From assembly GCA_900199505.1 (NCBI GenBank), contig FZQV01000002.1:124001-188000 (forward strand): 64,000 nucleotides of DNA, given 5' to 3'. This document shows positions 54,096-63,444 of this stretch, piece by piece. How positions within the stretch are numbered: position 1 is the stretch's first letter; every line of letters starts with the position of its first letter. Under the pieces are notes generated by a model that was not told the DNA's origin, did no database searches, and saw only the letters and a list, made by a program, of their open reading frames with translations. A program made the position numbers and the translations under genes. The DNA is from Ruaniaceae bacterium KH17. Its GTDB lineage: Bacteria; Actinomycetota; Actinomycetes; Actinomycetales; Actinomycetaceae.

Positions 54096-54576
54096 GGCGG
54101 CCGTTGTGGCGCTCGATGGGCGCACCGTGGCGGTGGCCGAGTCGCTGACCGCCGGGTACGTCTCCGGCGCACTGGCAACCGTTCCTGGGGTCTCGGCGAT
54201 CCTGCGCGGGGGAGTGGTCGCCTACTCGCCCGAGATCAAGATTTCGCTCCTCGGTGTGGATCCGGATCTGATCGCCGCGGGTGGCACGGTTCAGCCTGAA
54301 GTGGCACAGCAAATGGCGCGCGGCGTGGCAGAGCGCCTCGGTGCCCAGTTTGGGATCGGAACCACCGGCGTTGCGGGGCCGGGTTCCGCGGAGGGCCACG
54401 CGGCGGGCGAATGCTTCGTGGCCGCCGTCGACCTCGAGAACGGCGTGGGTGTGGTGGAGCACCTCCTGCTCGAGGGGGATCGTGACGAGGTCCGCCGGGC
54501 GTGCTCGGAGGCGGCACTCGAAATATGTGCCCGGCTCGCGGAACAAACTCGCCCTCTCGGGCGTTACACGGAATGA
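54076..54576 (+). CDS. cinA: CinA C-terminal family nicotinamide-nucleotide amidohydrolase
   Basis: A 166-residue protein corresponding only to the C-terminal (PncC-type) domain of CinA. It has [26 protein letters not shown] and T-G-V-A-G-P-G. It deamidates NMN in pyridine-nucleotide salvage. GTG start inside pgsA; stop overlaps the clgR start (ATGA). Confidence 0.92.
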   Translation: MASPTAEAAVVALDGRTVAVAESLTAGYVSGALATVPGVSAILRGGVVAYSPEIKISLLGVDPDLIAAGGTVQPEVAQQMARGVAERLGAQFGIGTTGVAGPGSAEGHAAGECFVAAVDLENGVGVVEHLLLEGDRDEVRRACSEAALEICARLAEQTRPLGRYTE

Positions 54577-54917
54577 TGAACACTATGAACACCCGACCCC
54601 GTACCCGGATCGACGCTGGCCCGTCGAACGCGCTGTTGCGCCGCGAGATCGGCGACGTGCTGCGCACGATACGCCAGAACCAGGGCCGCACGCTTCGCGA
54701 GGTGTCCTCTGCCGCGCAGGTCTCGCTTGGTTACCTCTCCGAGGTGGAGCGTGGCCAGAAGGAGGCCTCCTCAGAGCTCCTCTCCGCCATCTGCAATGCG
54801 CTCAACGTGCCGCTCTCCGTGGTGTTGCGCGAAGTTGCGGACCGCGTGAGCGTGGTCGAGGCCGTCAACGTGCCAGATACCATCCCCGCGGATCTCTACT
54901 TCACCGCCGTGCGGTGA
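54573..54917 (+). CDS. clgR: ClgR-type XRE transcriptional regulator
   Basis: A 114-residue regulator. The helix-turn-helix region [28 protein letters not shown]-x-K-E-A-S-S-E-L-L is almost a consensus ClgR. In other actinobacteria ClgR activates Clp protease and, in some species, recX genes. ATG-ATG start at 54573 overlaps cinA; the stop overlaps the next GTG. Confidence 0.93.
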   Translation: MMNTMNTRPRTRIDAGPSNALLRREIGDVLRTIRQNQGRTLREVSSAAQVSLGYLSEVERGQKEASSELLSAICNALNVPLSVVLREVADRVSVVEAVNVPDTIPADLYFTAVR

Positions 54918-55123
54918 AGCACTCCGAACTGACTGAGGCCCTGCAGACCGTCTTCGGACGGGATGTGGGGCCTTCGCTTGCCCAGGACCTTGTCCTTGTG
55001 GAGCTTGGTTCGAGAACCGTGGCCGACGCCGTCGGGCAGGGTGTGCCGCCCCAACTTGCCTGGGCGGCCCTCGCCCGGGAGATGGGCGTCTCTGAGGAGT
55101 TTCCACACCGCCGCGCGCGTTAG
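54914..55123 (+). CDS. DUF3046 protein
   Basis: A 69-residue protein of the small actinobacterial family found just before recA. Typical features are S-E-L-T-E-A-L, a central [13 protein letters not shown] and a C-terminal W-A-A-L-A-R-E. GTG start overlaps the clgR stop (GTGA). Function unknown. Confidence 0.88.
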   Translation: MKHSELTEALQTVFGRDVGPSLAQDLVLVELGSRTVADAVGQGVPPQLAWAALAREMGVSEEFPHRRAR

Positions 55124-55154
55124 AACGCATGAGCCGTGGGCGTGTCGCACCCGA

Positions 55155-55170
55155 TCGAACAAATGTTCGT
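55155..55170 (+). promoter_or_regulatory. LexA (SOS) box and recA promoter
   Basis: TCGAAC-AAAT-GTTCGT matches the actinobacterial/Gram-positive SOS box (CGAAC-N4-GTTCG). A -10-like TACAGT follows at 55173-55178, so LexA would cover the -35 region of recA. Confidence 0.85.
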
Positions 55171-55177
55171 ACTACAG

Positions 55178-55203
55178 TTGTGCACAGGTGAGAGTTATCC
55201 ACA
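55178..55203 (+). promoter_or_regulatory. Two DnaA-box-like sites in the recA leader
   Basis: TTGTGCACA (55178-55186; one mismatch to TTGTCCACA) and TTATCCACA (55195-55203; exact DnaA-box consensus), same orientation, eight bases apart. They lie between the SOS box and the recA start. Confidence 0.45.
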
Positions 55204-55338
55204 GATTGAGAAATTGGTGGGTGCTTCGTGTCAGTGGTCGGGCATAGTGTCACCTCTGAACCACTCGGAGAGGGTGGAGCAGTTCGAGACCAGCGTTGTA
55301 CGCAGGTGGGAAGCCACCGGAACCGGAGAGGTGAATAG

Positions 55339-56382
55339 ATGCCGCAGGTAGCAGATCGTTCGAAGGCCCTTGAGGCCGCGCTCGCGCAGATCGACAAGAG
55401 TTTTGGTAAGGGCTCCGTAATGCGGCTGGGGGATGAGAATCGTCCCGCCGTCTCCGTGATTCCCACCGGATCGGTGGCCCTCGACGTGGCCCTCGGCATT
55501 GGCGGGCTCCCGCGTGGCCGCGTGGTCGAGATCTACGGCCCGGAGTCCTCGGGTAAGACCACTGTGGCGTTGCACGCCGTTGCGAATGCGCAGCGGGCGG
55601 GCGGCATCGCGGCATTCATCGACGCCGAGCACGCGCTCGATCCCGAATACGCCAAGAAGCTGGGCGTGGACACGGACGCGCTCCTGGTTTCGCAACCGGA
55701 TACCGGCGAGCAGGCGCTTGAGATCATGGACATGCTGATCCGTTCGGGCGCGCTAGACATCGTGGTGATCGACTCCGTGGCCGCGCTCGTGCCGAAGGCC
55801 GAAATCGAGGGCGATATGGGCGATTCCCACGTGGGTCTGCAGGCGCGCCTCATGTCCCAGGCGTTGCGTAAGATCACCGGTGCGCTCTCTGGCACCGGGA
55901 CCACCGCCATCTTCATTAACCAGTTGCGCGAGAAGATCGGCGTATTCTTCGGTTCCCCGGAGACCACGACCGGCGGCAAGGCTCTGAAGTTCTACTCCTC
56001 GGTGCGGCTCGATGTACGCCGGATCGAGACCCTCAAGGAGGGCGCGAACCCCGTAGGCAACCGCACTCGCGTGAAGGTCGTGAAGAACAAGATGGCGCCG
56101 CCCTTCAAGCAGGCGGAGTTTGACATCATCTACGGCCAGGGCATCTCCCGCGAGGGCGGTCTGCTGGACCTCGGCGTGGAGCACGGTATCGTGCGCAAGT
56201 CCGGTGCCTGGTACACCTACGAAGGCGATCAACTCGGCCAGGGCAAGGAAAACTCGCGGTCCTTCCTGAAGGACAATCCGGATCTCGCCAACGAGATCGA
56301 AGGGAAGATCCTCGCCACACTGGGGATTGGTGCCGCAGCCGAGGCCGCGGCCGACGAGCCCGGCGTTCCGGATGGCCTCTGA
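55339..56382 (+). CDS. recA: Recombinase RecA
   Basis: A 347-residue ATPase for homologous recombination and LexA cleavage. Walker [10 protein letters not shown] is at residues 67-75. L[16 protein letters not shown] and I-F-I-N-Q-L-R are intact; there is no intein. GGAGAGG precedes the ATG. Overlaps recX by 11 bases. Confidence 0.99.
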   Translation: MPQVADRSKALEAALAQIDKSFGKGSVMRLGDENRPAVSVIPTGSVALDVALGIGGLPRGRVVEIYGPESSGKTTVALHAVANAQRAGGIAAFIDAEHALDPEYAKKLGVDTDALLVSQPDTGEQALEIMDMLIRSGALDIVVIDSVAALVPKAEIEGDMGDSHVGLQARLMSQALRKITGALSGTGTTAIFINQLREKIGVFFGSPETTTGGKALKFYSSVRLDVRRIETLKEGANPVGNRTRVKVVKNKMAPPFKQAEFDIIYGQGISREGGLLDLGVEHGIVRKSGAWYTYEGDQLGQGKENSRSFLKDNPDLANEIEGKILATLGIGAAAEAAADEPGVPDGL

Positions 56383-56875
56383 GGACGCGCCCACGGCAGC
56401 CTCACAGACTACTGCCGCACAGGCAATCGTCTATCGCCAGCTGGCGCAGCGGGATCGCACCCGCGCCCAGCTGGCGAAGAAGCTCGCCGAACGTGGCGTG
56501 AACGAGGCCGTGGCCGCGGAGGTGCTCGATTCCTTCGAAATCGCCGGGCTCGTGAATGATGCCAACTACGCCGAGCGATATGCCGAGTATGGGCGCACGG
56601 AGAGGGGACTGTCCAGGCGCGGGATCTCTGCGAAGCTCGCCGAAGCTGGCGTGGCGCCGGAACTCATTGCCGATGCCCTCGAGTCGTACGAGGCCGAGCC
56701 CGAGCGTGAGGTGGCGCTAGAGCTCGCCCGGAAGAAGGCGCCGTCGTCCCATGGGCTCGATCGCGATGTCCGGTTTCGACGGATCGCCGGATTTCTGGCG
56801 CGCCGCGGGTTTCCGAGTAGCATCGTGGTCAGCGTGACCCGCGAAGTGCTCGACAACGAGCCGGAGATCCCCTGA
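56372..56875 (+). CDS. recX: Regulatory protein RecX
   Basis: A 167-residue helical modulator of RecA. It has [24 protein letters not shown] and G-x-S-x-x-G-I-x-x-K-L repeats of three-helix units. ATG lies within the end of recA. Convergent with gluD, six bases apart. Confidence 0.94.
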   Translation: MASEDAPTAASQTTAAQAIVYRQLAQRDRTRAQLAKKLAERGVNEAVAAEVLDSFEIAGLVNDANYAERYAEYGRTERGLSRRGISAKLAEAGVAPELIADALESYEAEPEREVALELARKKAPSSHGLDRDVRFRRIAGFLARRGFPSSIVVSVTREVLDNEPEIP

Positions 56876-56881
56876 GGCTCC

Positions 56882-57859
56882 TTACTGGCGGGGGTCCCGG
56901 CGGTGAATGAACGTCTCGTCGACGCCAGGGAGGCGCTCCTCGTGCCCGTGCGGCCCGAACTCGTCGGCGGGAATAGTGCGCATCGGATCCAGCCCTGGGG
57001 CGAGACCTTCATCCGCGTTCTGGAGCGGAATAGTAGAGCCAGCGGTGCGGCTCCGTAGACGCCGTGAGACGAATCCCGCGAGCCACGTGAGCGTGTAGTT
57101 GATGATGATGAACATGACTGCCGCGACGATCAGCGCGGGGATCAGGTTCTGGAATGAGGTACCTACAAGCCGTGCCGAGCGGAGCAACTCCGAGTACGTG
57201 ATCAGGTAGCCGAGCGCGGTGTCCTTCAGAATCACCACAAGCTGGGAGAGCATCGAGGGCATCATGGCAACGAGCGCTTGCGGCAGCAGGATGGTGCGCA
57301 GAACCTTCCCGGTGCTCATCCCAATGGAGAGCCCGGCCTCGGATTGTCCCGAAGGTAGGTTCAGCACGCCGGATCGCACGAGTTCGGCCATGACCGAACC
57401 GTTGTAGAGCGTCAGCGCGCTCACGACGGCCCAGAATGGCGCATCCGTGGGGTGCATGATCCCGGACTTCGAATAGAAGAAGTAGAAGAAAATCATCATC
57501 AGCAGCACGGGGACCGCGCGGAAGAACTCGACGATGATGCCGCTCAGCAGCCGAATGAGCCTGTTCTGCGAGAGCCGGCCCATGCCGAAGAGCAGGCCGA
57601 AGACATTGGCGGTGACCACCGAGACCGCGGCCGCCTTCAGCGTCGCGATCAGGCCAGGAATCAGGAACGTGGTCCAGGTCTGAGCCTGAATGAAGGGGGT
57701 CCATTTCGCAGCGGTGAGCTGACCGCGATCGGCCAGAATCACGAGGACGAAGGCCAGAATCCCGAGCACGAGCGCGACGCCCACGATGTTGAAGATCATG
57801 ATGCGGCGCCGACCCTTGGGGCCCGGTGCGTCAAAAAGGAGTGAGGAGCCGGCACTCAT
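56882..57859 (-). CDS. gluD: Glutamate ABC transporter permease GluD
   Basis: A 325-residue polar amino acid permease (HisM type). Helices surround the E-F-F-R-A-V-P-V-L-L-M-M and Y-N-G-S-V-M-A-E motifs; the ATPase-contact loop is S-E-A-G-L-S-I-G-M-S. A hydrophilic tail of about 45 residues ends the protein, as in corynebacterial GluD. ATG overlaps the gluC stop (ATGA). Confidence 0.88.
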   Translation of the reverse strand: MSAGSSLLFDAPGPKGRRRIMIFNIVGVALVLGILAFVLVILADRGQLTAAKWTPFIQAQTWTTFLIPGLIATLKAAAVSVVTANVFGLLFGMGRLSQNRLIRLLSGIIVEFFRAVPVLLMMIFFYFFYSKSGIMHPTDAPFWAVVSALTLYNGSVMAELVRSGVLNLPSGQSEAGLSIGMSTGKVLRTILLPQALVAMMPSMLSQLVVILKDTALGYLITYSELLRSARLVGTSFQNLIPALIVAAVMFIIINYTLTWLAGFVSRRLRSRTAGSTIPLQNADEGLAPGLDPMRTIPADEFGPHGHEERLPGVDETFIHRRDPRQ

Positions 57860-58536
57860 CGCGCCACCTTCAATCGGTTGCTGAGATAGGTGGTAAGCAT
57901 GCCCATCGGGAGCACGATGATCACGAATCCTGTGGCGAAGAGGAGGAAGATGACGAACAGCAAGTCCGCCCGGTTCTCCACCATCTCGTTCATGATTGTG
58001 GAGGCTTGAAGCACGCCGGCCGCTTGGGCCACCGTGGTGTTCTTCGTCAGTGCGATCAGCGTGTTTCCGAGTGGGGCCACGGCGCCTCGGAATGCCTGGG
58101 GGAGGATCACGAGCCCCATCGATTGGCCGAATCCGAGACCAACCGCGCGTGCCGCTTCGGCCTGGCCTGCTGGCACCGTGTTGATGCCCGAGCGAAGCGC
58201 CTCGGCCACGAACGCGGCGTGGTAGATCGAGAGTGCCAGCACCGCGAGCCGGAATGAGTTCGTCGCGATGAAGTCGCCCGAGCCGGGTTGCGCGAGAACC
58301 ACGCCAAGCTGACCCCAGAGGCCCAATGCCGCGGCCAGCACGATCAGAGTGAGCGGCGTGTTTCGAACAAGGTTCACGTAGGTCGCACCGGCCCACTGCA
58401 ACGATGTTGCCGGTGACACGCGCATGATCACGATGATCGTGCCGATCACCAGCGAGCCGATGGCGGACCAAAAGGTGAGTTGGATTGTCACCCAGAATGC
58501 GCCCAGTACGTCGTACTGACTTAGGAGTTCAGACAC
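57856..58536 (-). CDS. gluC: Glutamate ABC transporter permease GluC
   Basis: A 226-residue permease with N-T-P-L-T-L, Y-H-A-A-F-V-A-E-A-L-R-S-G and Q-A-E-A-A-R-A-V-G-L motifs. The GTG start at 58536 has GGAGGTGGAGG just upstream; the frame is open beyond it, but only through the hairpin at 58554-58587. Confidence 0.88.
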   Translation of the reverse strand: MSELLSQYDVLGAFWVTIQLTFWSAIGSLVIGTIIVIMRVSPATSLQWAGATYVNLVRNTPLTLIVLAAALGLWGQLGVVLAQPGSGDFIATNSFRLAVLALSIYHAAFVAEALRSGINTVPAGQAEAARAVGLGFGQSMGLVILPQAFRGAVAPLGNTLIALTKNTTVAQAAGVLQASTIMNEMVENRADLLFVIFLLFATGFVIIVLPMGMLTTYLSNRLKVAR

Positions 58537-58553
58537 CCTCCACCTCCCTGACG

Positions 58554-58587
58554 GAGTGAGTGGGGCGCACTGGCGCCCCACTCACTC
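58554..58587 (-). terminator. Intercistronic hairpin between gluB and gluC
   Basis: GAGTGAGTGGGGCGC (58554-58568) with GCGCCCCACTCACTC (58573-58587), a perfect 15-bp stem with a four-base loop. Expected to make binding protein more abundant than permeases. Confidence 0.75.
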
Positions 58588-58591
58588 ACAA

Positions 58592-59431
58592 CTAGCTGCA
58601 GTTCCCGCCGGGAGTGGGCGGGTTCGTGTCGGTGTTGTACTCGTAGTCGGCACCGGCATTGTCCTTGAGTGCCTGCTCCCACGAACCATCCTCGATCATC
58701 GCGCTGATCGCCTCGTTGATCGCATCGCAACGACCGGACTCCTTCGGGATACCAACGCCGTAGTTCTCAGTCGAGAACTTCTCGCCCACAAGCTTGAGCT
58801 CTCCGGCGTATGCATCTTGGTTGGCGAAGCCCGCCAGGATGATGTCATCGGTGGTCAGGGCATCCACGGTGGTGGCTGTCAGAAGCTCGACGCACTCGGA
58901 GTAGGTCTGAGCTTCGTACAGCTCCACGCCGGCCGAGTACTCATCCTTGATGCGTTGCGCGGAAGTCGAGCCCGCCACCGAGCAGAGGGTCTTGCCATCG
59001 AGACCGTCCGGGCCGCTGATGGAGTCGTCGTCGGCCCGCACGAGCAGGTCCTGGCCAGCCACGAAGTACGGGCCACCAAAGTCGACGAGCTCCTTGCGGG
59101 AGTCTGTGATGGAGTAGGTCGCGAAGATCATGTCCACCTGGCCGTTCTGAATCATCGTCTCGCGCTGTGACGAGACCGACTCCACGAACGTGATTTGGTC
59201 CTCGGAGAAACCGAGCTTGTCGGCAACGTACCTGGCCACATCGACATCGAAGCCGCTGAACGAGCCATCTGCTTCCTTGAGTCCGAGACCGGGCTGATCG
59301 AACTTGATGCCGATCGTGATGCCGTCGCCGGAGCCTTCCCCGGCTGTTGCCGCGCCGCCGTCATCACCGCCACAGGCGGCCAGCGCGAGCGTTGCTGCCG
59401 CTGCCGCGGCGATCAGTGCTGTCTTCCTCAT
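58592..59431 (-). CDS. gluB: Glutamate-binding lipoprotein GluB
   Basis: A 279-residue family 3 solute-binding lipoprotein. The signal peptide ends A-L-A-A-C-G-G. G-F-D-V-D-V-A-R-Y-V-A and the late Cys pairs are typical of actinobacterial GluB. ATG 59431 is preferred: AAGGAG ends six bases before it, while ATG 59437 abuts the Shine-Dalgarno. Confidence 0.9.
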   Translation of the reverse strand: MRKTALIAAAAAATLALAACGGDDGGAATAGEGSGDGITIGIKFDQPGLGLKEADGSFSGFDVDVARYVADKLGFSEDQITFVESVSSQRETMIQNGQVDMIFATYSITDSRKELVDFGGPYFVAGQDLLVRADDDSISGPDGLDGKTLCSVAGSTSAQRIKDEYSAGVELYEAQTYSECVELLTATTVDALTTDDIILAGFANQDAYAGELKLVGEKFSTENYGVGIPKESGRCDAINEAISAMIEDGSWEQALKDNAGADYEYNTDTNPPTPGGNCS

Positions 59432-59443
59432 CTTCATCTCCTT

Positions 59444-60190
59444 CTAGTGTGTCAACAGTTTCGACAAGAAATCTCTCGCCCGGTCTGAGCTGGGATTCGT
59501 AAAGAACTCGTTCGGGGAGTTTTCCTCGACGATCTGACCATCCGCCATGAAGATCACGCGATCGGCGGCCTTTCTCGCGAAGCCCATCTCGTGAGTCACC
59601 ACGATCATGGTCATGCCTTCCTTGGCAAGGTTCGTCATGACGTCGAGGACCTCGTTGATCATTTCGGGATCGAGTGCGGAGGTCGGCTCATCGAAGAGCA
59701 TGACTTTGGGGTTCATCGCCAAGGAACGGGCGATCGCCACGCGCTGCTGCTGGCCACCGGAGAGTTGCGCCGGGTATTTCTGTGCCTGGGAATCGACACC
59801 CACGCGCTTCAGGAGGCCCATGGCGAGTTCTTCGGCGTCCTTCTTGCCCATCTTCCGGACCTTGATCGGGCCGAGCGTGACGTTCTCCAGAATCGTTTTG
59901 TGCGCGAAGAGGTTGAAGGACTGGAACACCATTCCAACTTCGGCGCGAAGCGCGGCCAACGCTTTGCCCTCTTCGGGCAGGAGCTTGCCATCCACATGGA
60001 TGGTTCCCTCATCGATCGGCTCGAGGCGGTTGATGGTGCGGCACAGGGTGGACTTACCCGAGCCGGATGGCCCGATCACCACCACGACCTCGCCCTGATT
60101 CACTTGCAGATTGATGTTCTGCAACACATGGAGGTCTCCAAACCACTTATTGACGCCTTCGATCCTGACAAGAGCTTCCGTACCTGGCAT
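59444..60190 (-). CDS. gluA: Glutamate ABC transporter ATP-binding protein GluA
   Basis: A 248-residue ATPase with Walker [10 protein letters not shown], signature L-S-G-G-Q-Q-Q-R, Walker [14 protein letters not shown], and H in V-T-H-E-M. First gene of the gluABCD operon, leaderless by its TAGCGT box. Confidence 0.93.
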   Translation of the reverse strand: MPGTEALVRIEGVNKWFGDLHVLQNINLQVNQGEVVVVIGPSGSGKSTLCRTINRLEPIDEGTIHVDGKLLPEEGKALAALRAEVGMVFQSFNLFAHKTILENVTLGPIKVRKMGKKDAEELAMGLLKRVGVDSQAQKYPAQLSGGQQQRVAIARSLAMNPKVMLFDEPTSALDPEMINEVLDVMTNLAKEGMTMIVVTHEMGFARKAADRVIFMADGQIVEENSPNEFFTNPSSDRARDFLSKLLTH

Positions 60191-60196
60191 GGTGTC

Positions 60197-60202
60197 ACGC
60201 TA
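60197..60202 (-). promoter_or_regulatory. -10 box for leaderless gluA
   Basis: TAGCGT on the minus strand, six bases (gacacc) before ATG 60190; same box and spacing as dapA. Confidence 0.6.
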
Positions 60203-60305
60203 ACGGAGATGCGGCTCGGCGCAAGTCGAGCGGGTTACAACTGTGTAACGATGAACATCGACAAAACCCGCTCCAGCGGCACCATTCTCCTGATATGACT
60301 GGGAT

Positions 60306-61937
60306 ATGAGCATTCCCATCGTCGAGATTGCCCACTCAGCCGGAATCGATGCAGACTCCCTCATTTCCTACGGTCGTGACATCGCCAAGTGCCCGCTCAC
60401 CCCCACAAGTGGTGAGGCGCCGCTGGTCATGGTCACGGCGATCACGCCGACGCCGCTCGGGGAAGGAAAGACGACCACGGTCGTTGGGTTGGTGCAGGGT
60501 TTGGCGAGACTCGGGCGCCGCCCGATCGCCACTCTTCGACAGCCCTCGCTTGGGCCCACCTTTGGCATCAAGGGCGGCGCGGCCGGTGCAGGGGCGAGCC
60601 AGGTGATCCCCGCCGAGAAGCTCAATCTGCATCTCACTGGCGACTTCCACGCGATCACGGCGGCACATAACCTGCTTTCCGCGATGGTCGATAACCACCT
60701 ACACCACGGCAACACGCTCGGCATCGAACCGCATTCGATCACCTGGCCGCGGGTGCTGGACGTCAACGATCGAGCGCTGCGAAACATCGTCGTCGGGCTC
60801 GGGCGGCAACTCGACGGCGTACCTCGGCAAAGCTCGTTCGACATCACTGCTGCATCCGAGATCATGACGATCATTGCGCTGTCCACGTCCCTTGAGGACC
60901 TGCGCGAACGGCTCGGGCGCATCGTGGTGGGCTACACGCATCATGGTGTCCCGGTCACCGCCGAGCAGTTGCAGGCGGCCGGGGCAATGACGGCGCTTCT
61001 GCGCGATGCGCTGATGCCGAATCTGATGCAGACCACCGAAGGCGTGCCGGTGCTGATACATGCGGGCCCGTTCGGGAACATCTCGATCGGGAACTCCTCC
61101 GTGGTGGCGGATCTGGTGGCGTCGAGCCTTGGCGACATCGTGGTGACCGAGTCCGGGTTCGGCGCCGATCTGGGCGCCGAGCGAATGGTCAATCTGAAGT
61201 CGCGGGTCTCCGGCTATGCGCCCTCGGCCGCAGTGGTGGTGGTCACGGTGCGTGCGATGAAGGCGTACTCCGGCGCGCACTACATAGTGCCCGGGCGGCC
61301 GTTGCCGCCGGCGATGCTTGAGGAGAATCCGGCGCAGGTCGCGGCCGGGCTCGCAAATCTCGCACACCATCTACGGATCGTGGGGCAGTGGGGGATTCCC
61401 ACGGTGGTGGCCATCAATGCGTTCCCCGAGGATCACGAATCCGAGCACAGCGTGATCGCTGAGTTCTGTGCGGAGCGTGGGGTGCGGTGTGCGGTGAGCC
61501 GGCACGTCGCCGAGGGCGGTGCGGGTGCCGAGGATCTGGCCCGGGAAGTGATCGAGGCGGTGTCCGGGCCGGTTGAGGTGCGACGGGATTACGAGCCCGA
61601 GCAGAGCCTCATCGAGAAGATGGAAGCGGTGGCGCGGAACGTCTACGGTGCGGCAGGAATCGACCTGGCGCCGACCGCGCGGCGCGAGCTAGCGCGGTTC
61701 ACCGAGCGTGGCTTCGGTGGGCTCCACGTGGTGCTAGCCAAAACGCACCTCCACATCGCGCACACCGCCCACCCGGGGGAGGGCTGGCTCCTGCCGATCC
61801 GCGAGGTGCGGCTCGCCGCCGGTGCGGGTTACGTCTATGCGATCACCGGGTCGCTCTCCACCATGCCAGGGCTGCCGAGCCATCCGAACGCCGAGAAGAT
61901 CGATGTCGTTGACGGGGAGATCATCGGGCTTACGTAG
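60306..61937 (+). CDS. fhs: Formate-tetrahydrofolate ligase
   Basis: A 543-residue ATP-dependent enzyme that makes 10-formyl-THF from formate. The ATP-binding motif is T-P-T-P-L-G-E-G-K-T-T; G-I-K-G-G-A-A-G and F-G-A-D-L-G-A-E are typical. There is no clear Shine-Dalgarno; a TATGAC-like box ends seven bases before the ATG, so it may also be leaderless. Divergent from gluA. Confidence 0.96.
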   Translation: MSIPIVEIAHSAGIDADSLISYGRDIAKCPLTPTSGEAPLVMVTAITPTPLGEGKTTTVVGLVQGLARLGRRPIATLRQPSLGPTFGIKGGAAGAGASQVIPAEKLNLHLTGDFHAITAAHNLLSAMVDNHLHHGNTLGIEPHSITWPRVLDVNDRALRNIVVGLGRQLDGVPRQSSFDITAASEIMTIIALSTSLEDLRERLGRIVVGYTHHGVPVTAEQLQAAGAMTALLRDALMPNLMQTTEGVPVLIHAGPFGNISIGNSSVVADLVASSLGDIVVTESGFGADLGAERMVNLKSRVSGYAPSAAVVVVTVRAMKAYSGAHYIVPGRPLPPAMLEENPAQVAAGLANLAHHLRIVGQWGIPTVVAINAFPEDHESEHSVIAEFCAERGVRCAVSRHVAEGGAGAEDLAREVIEAVSGPVEVRRDYEPEQSLIEKMEAVARNVYGAAGIDLAPTARRELARFTERGFGGLHVVLAKTHLHIAHTAHPGEGWLLPIREVRLAAGAGYVYAITGSLSTMPGLPSHPNAEKIDVVDGEIIGLT

Positions 61938-61954
61938 GCACTCCTTTGCTCACG

Positions 61955-61960
61955 TAGAAT
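61955..61960 (+). promoter_or_regulatory. -10 box before miaB
   Basis: TAGAAT, ten bases before ATG 61971. It argues against the in-frame GTG at 61962, which would lie inside or before the start of transcription. Confidence 0.5.
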
Positions 61961-61970
61961 CGTGGGCGAC

Positions 61971-63443
61971 ATGCGTAGCTACCACGTGCGCACCCTTGGG
62001 TGCCAGATGAACGTCCACGATTCCGAGCGGATGGCCGGGCTCCTCCAGAGCAACGGGTACGTCCCGGTCATCGATGTGCCCGAGCACGCCCAGCGGGCTA
62101 CCTCTGCGGGGGATGAGGGGGCGGACGTCGTCGTCATCAACACGTGCTCCGTGCGCGAGAACGCGGCCACCCGGCTCTTTGGCAATCTCGGCCAACTCGC
62201 CTCGGTGAAGCGGGAACGCCCGGGGATGCAGATCGCCGTCGGGGGATGCCTGGCTCAGCAGATGCGCCAGGGCATCATCGACAAGGCGCCGTGGGTGGAC
62301 GTGGTGTTTGGCACGCACAACCTCGACGTGCTTCCCGTGCTCTTGGAGCGCTCGCGGCACAACGCGGATGCGCAGGTGGAGATCGAGGAATCGCTGAAGG
62401 TGTTCCCCTCCACGCTTCCGACTCGGCGCGATTCGCACTGGGCGGCATGGGTATCGATTTCGGTGGGGTGCAACAACACCTGCACCTTCTGCATCGTGCC
62501 GCAGTTGCGCGGCAAGGAGCGGGACCGCCGCCCCGGGGACGTGCTTGCCGAGGTGGGTGCGGTGGTCTCCGAGGGTGCGCTCGAGGTGACGTTGCTTGGT
62601 CAGAACGTGAACTCGTACGGAGTCTCGTTTGGTGATCGGGGTGCCTTCGCGAAGTTGCTGCGCGCGTGCGGTGAGATCGATGGGCTGGAGCGGGTGCGAT
62701 TCACGTCGCCGCACCCGGCCGCGTTCACGGACGACGTGATCGATGCGATGGCCGAGACCCACAATGTGATGCCGTCGCTGCACATGCCGTTGCAGTCCGG
62801 CTCGGACGCGGTGCTGCGTGCGATGCGGCGCTCCTACCGCTCCGCAAAGTTCCTCGGGATCCTCGAGCGCGTGCGGGATCGGATGCCCGAGGCGGCGATT
62901 ACCACGGACATCATCGTGGGATTCCCCGGCGAAACCGATCAGGACTTCGAGGACACGCTGCGGGTGGTCGAGGAGTCGCGGTTCTCCTCTGCATTCACGT
63001 TCCAGTACTCGCCGCGGCCGAACACGCCTGCGGCGGACCGTGAGGATCAGATTCCTGCGGACGTGGTGGCCGAGCGATATGCCCGGCTCATCGAGCTTCA
63101 GGAGCGGATCGGCACGGCCGAGAACGAGGCCTGTGAGGGGCGCGAGGTTGAGGTGGTGGTTTCCGAGGGGCTCGGGCGCAAGGATGGCGCCACCGCGCGC
63201 ATCTCGGGCCGTGCCCGGGATAACCGGCTCGTTCACGTCGCCGTTCCTGCGGGGGCCAAGGAGCCGCGGCCAGGTGACGTTGTCATTTCCGTGATCACAC
63301 ACGGCGCGCCGCACCACCTGGTGGCCGATTCGGCGCAGTACTCACTGCGCCGCACCCGTGCCGGTGACATCTGGGAGGCCGCGAAGGCCGCGCCGCCCGC
63401 TGGCGTCTCCTTGGGCATGCCGTCGATCCGTGTGGGCGCCTGA
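61971..63443 (+). CDS. miaB: tRNA-2-methylthio-N6-dimethylallyladenosine synthase MiaB
   Basis: A 490-residue radical SAM methylthiotransferase acting on A37 after MiaA. The N-terminal cluster ligands are in T-L-G-C-Q-M-N (C11), I-N-T-C-S-V-R and G-G-C-L-A-Q. The radical SAM motif is [10 protein letters not shown]-terminal TRAM domain is present. Followed one base later by miaA. Confidence 0.96.
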   Translation: MRSYHVRTLGCQMNVHDSERMAGLLQSNGYVPVIDVPEHAQRATSAGDEGADVVVINTCSVRENAATRLFGNLGQLASVKRERPGMQIAVGGCLAQQMRQGIIDKAPWVDVVFGTHNLDVLPVLLERSRHNADAQVEIEESLKVFPSTLPTRRDSHWAAWVSISVGCNNTCTFCIVPQLRGKERDRRPGDVLAEVGAVVSEGALEVTLLGQNVNSYGVSFGDRGAFAKLLRACGEIDGLERVRFTSPHPAAFTDDVIDAMAETHNVMPSLHMPLQSGSDAVLRAMRRSYRSAKFLGILERVRDRMPEAAITTDIIVGFPGETDQDFEDTLRVVEESRFSSAFTFQYSPRPNTPAADREDQIPADVVAERYARLIELQERIGTAENEACEGREVEVVVSEGLGRKDGATARISGRARDNRLVHVAVPAGAKEPRPGDVVISVITHGAPHHLVADSAQYSLRRTRAGDIWEAAKAAPPAGVSLGMPSIRVGA

Positions 63444-63444
63444 T

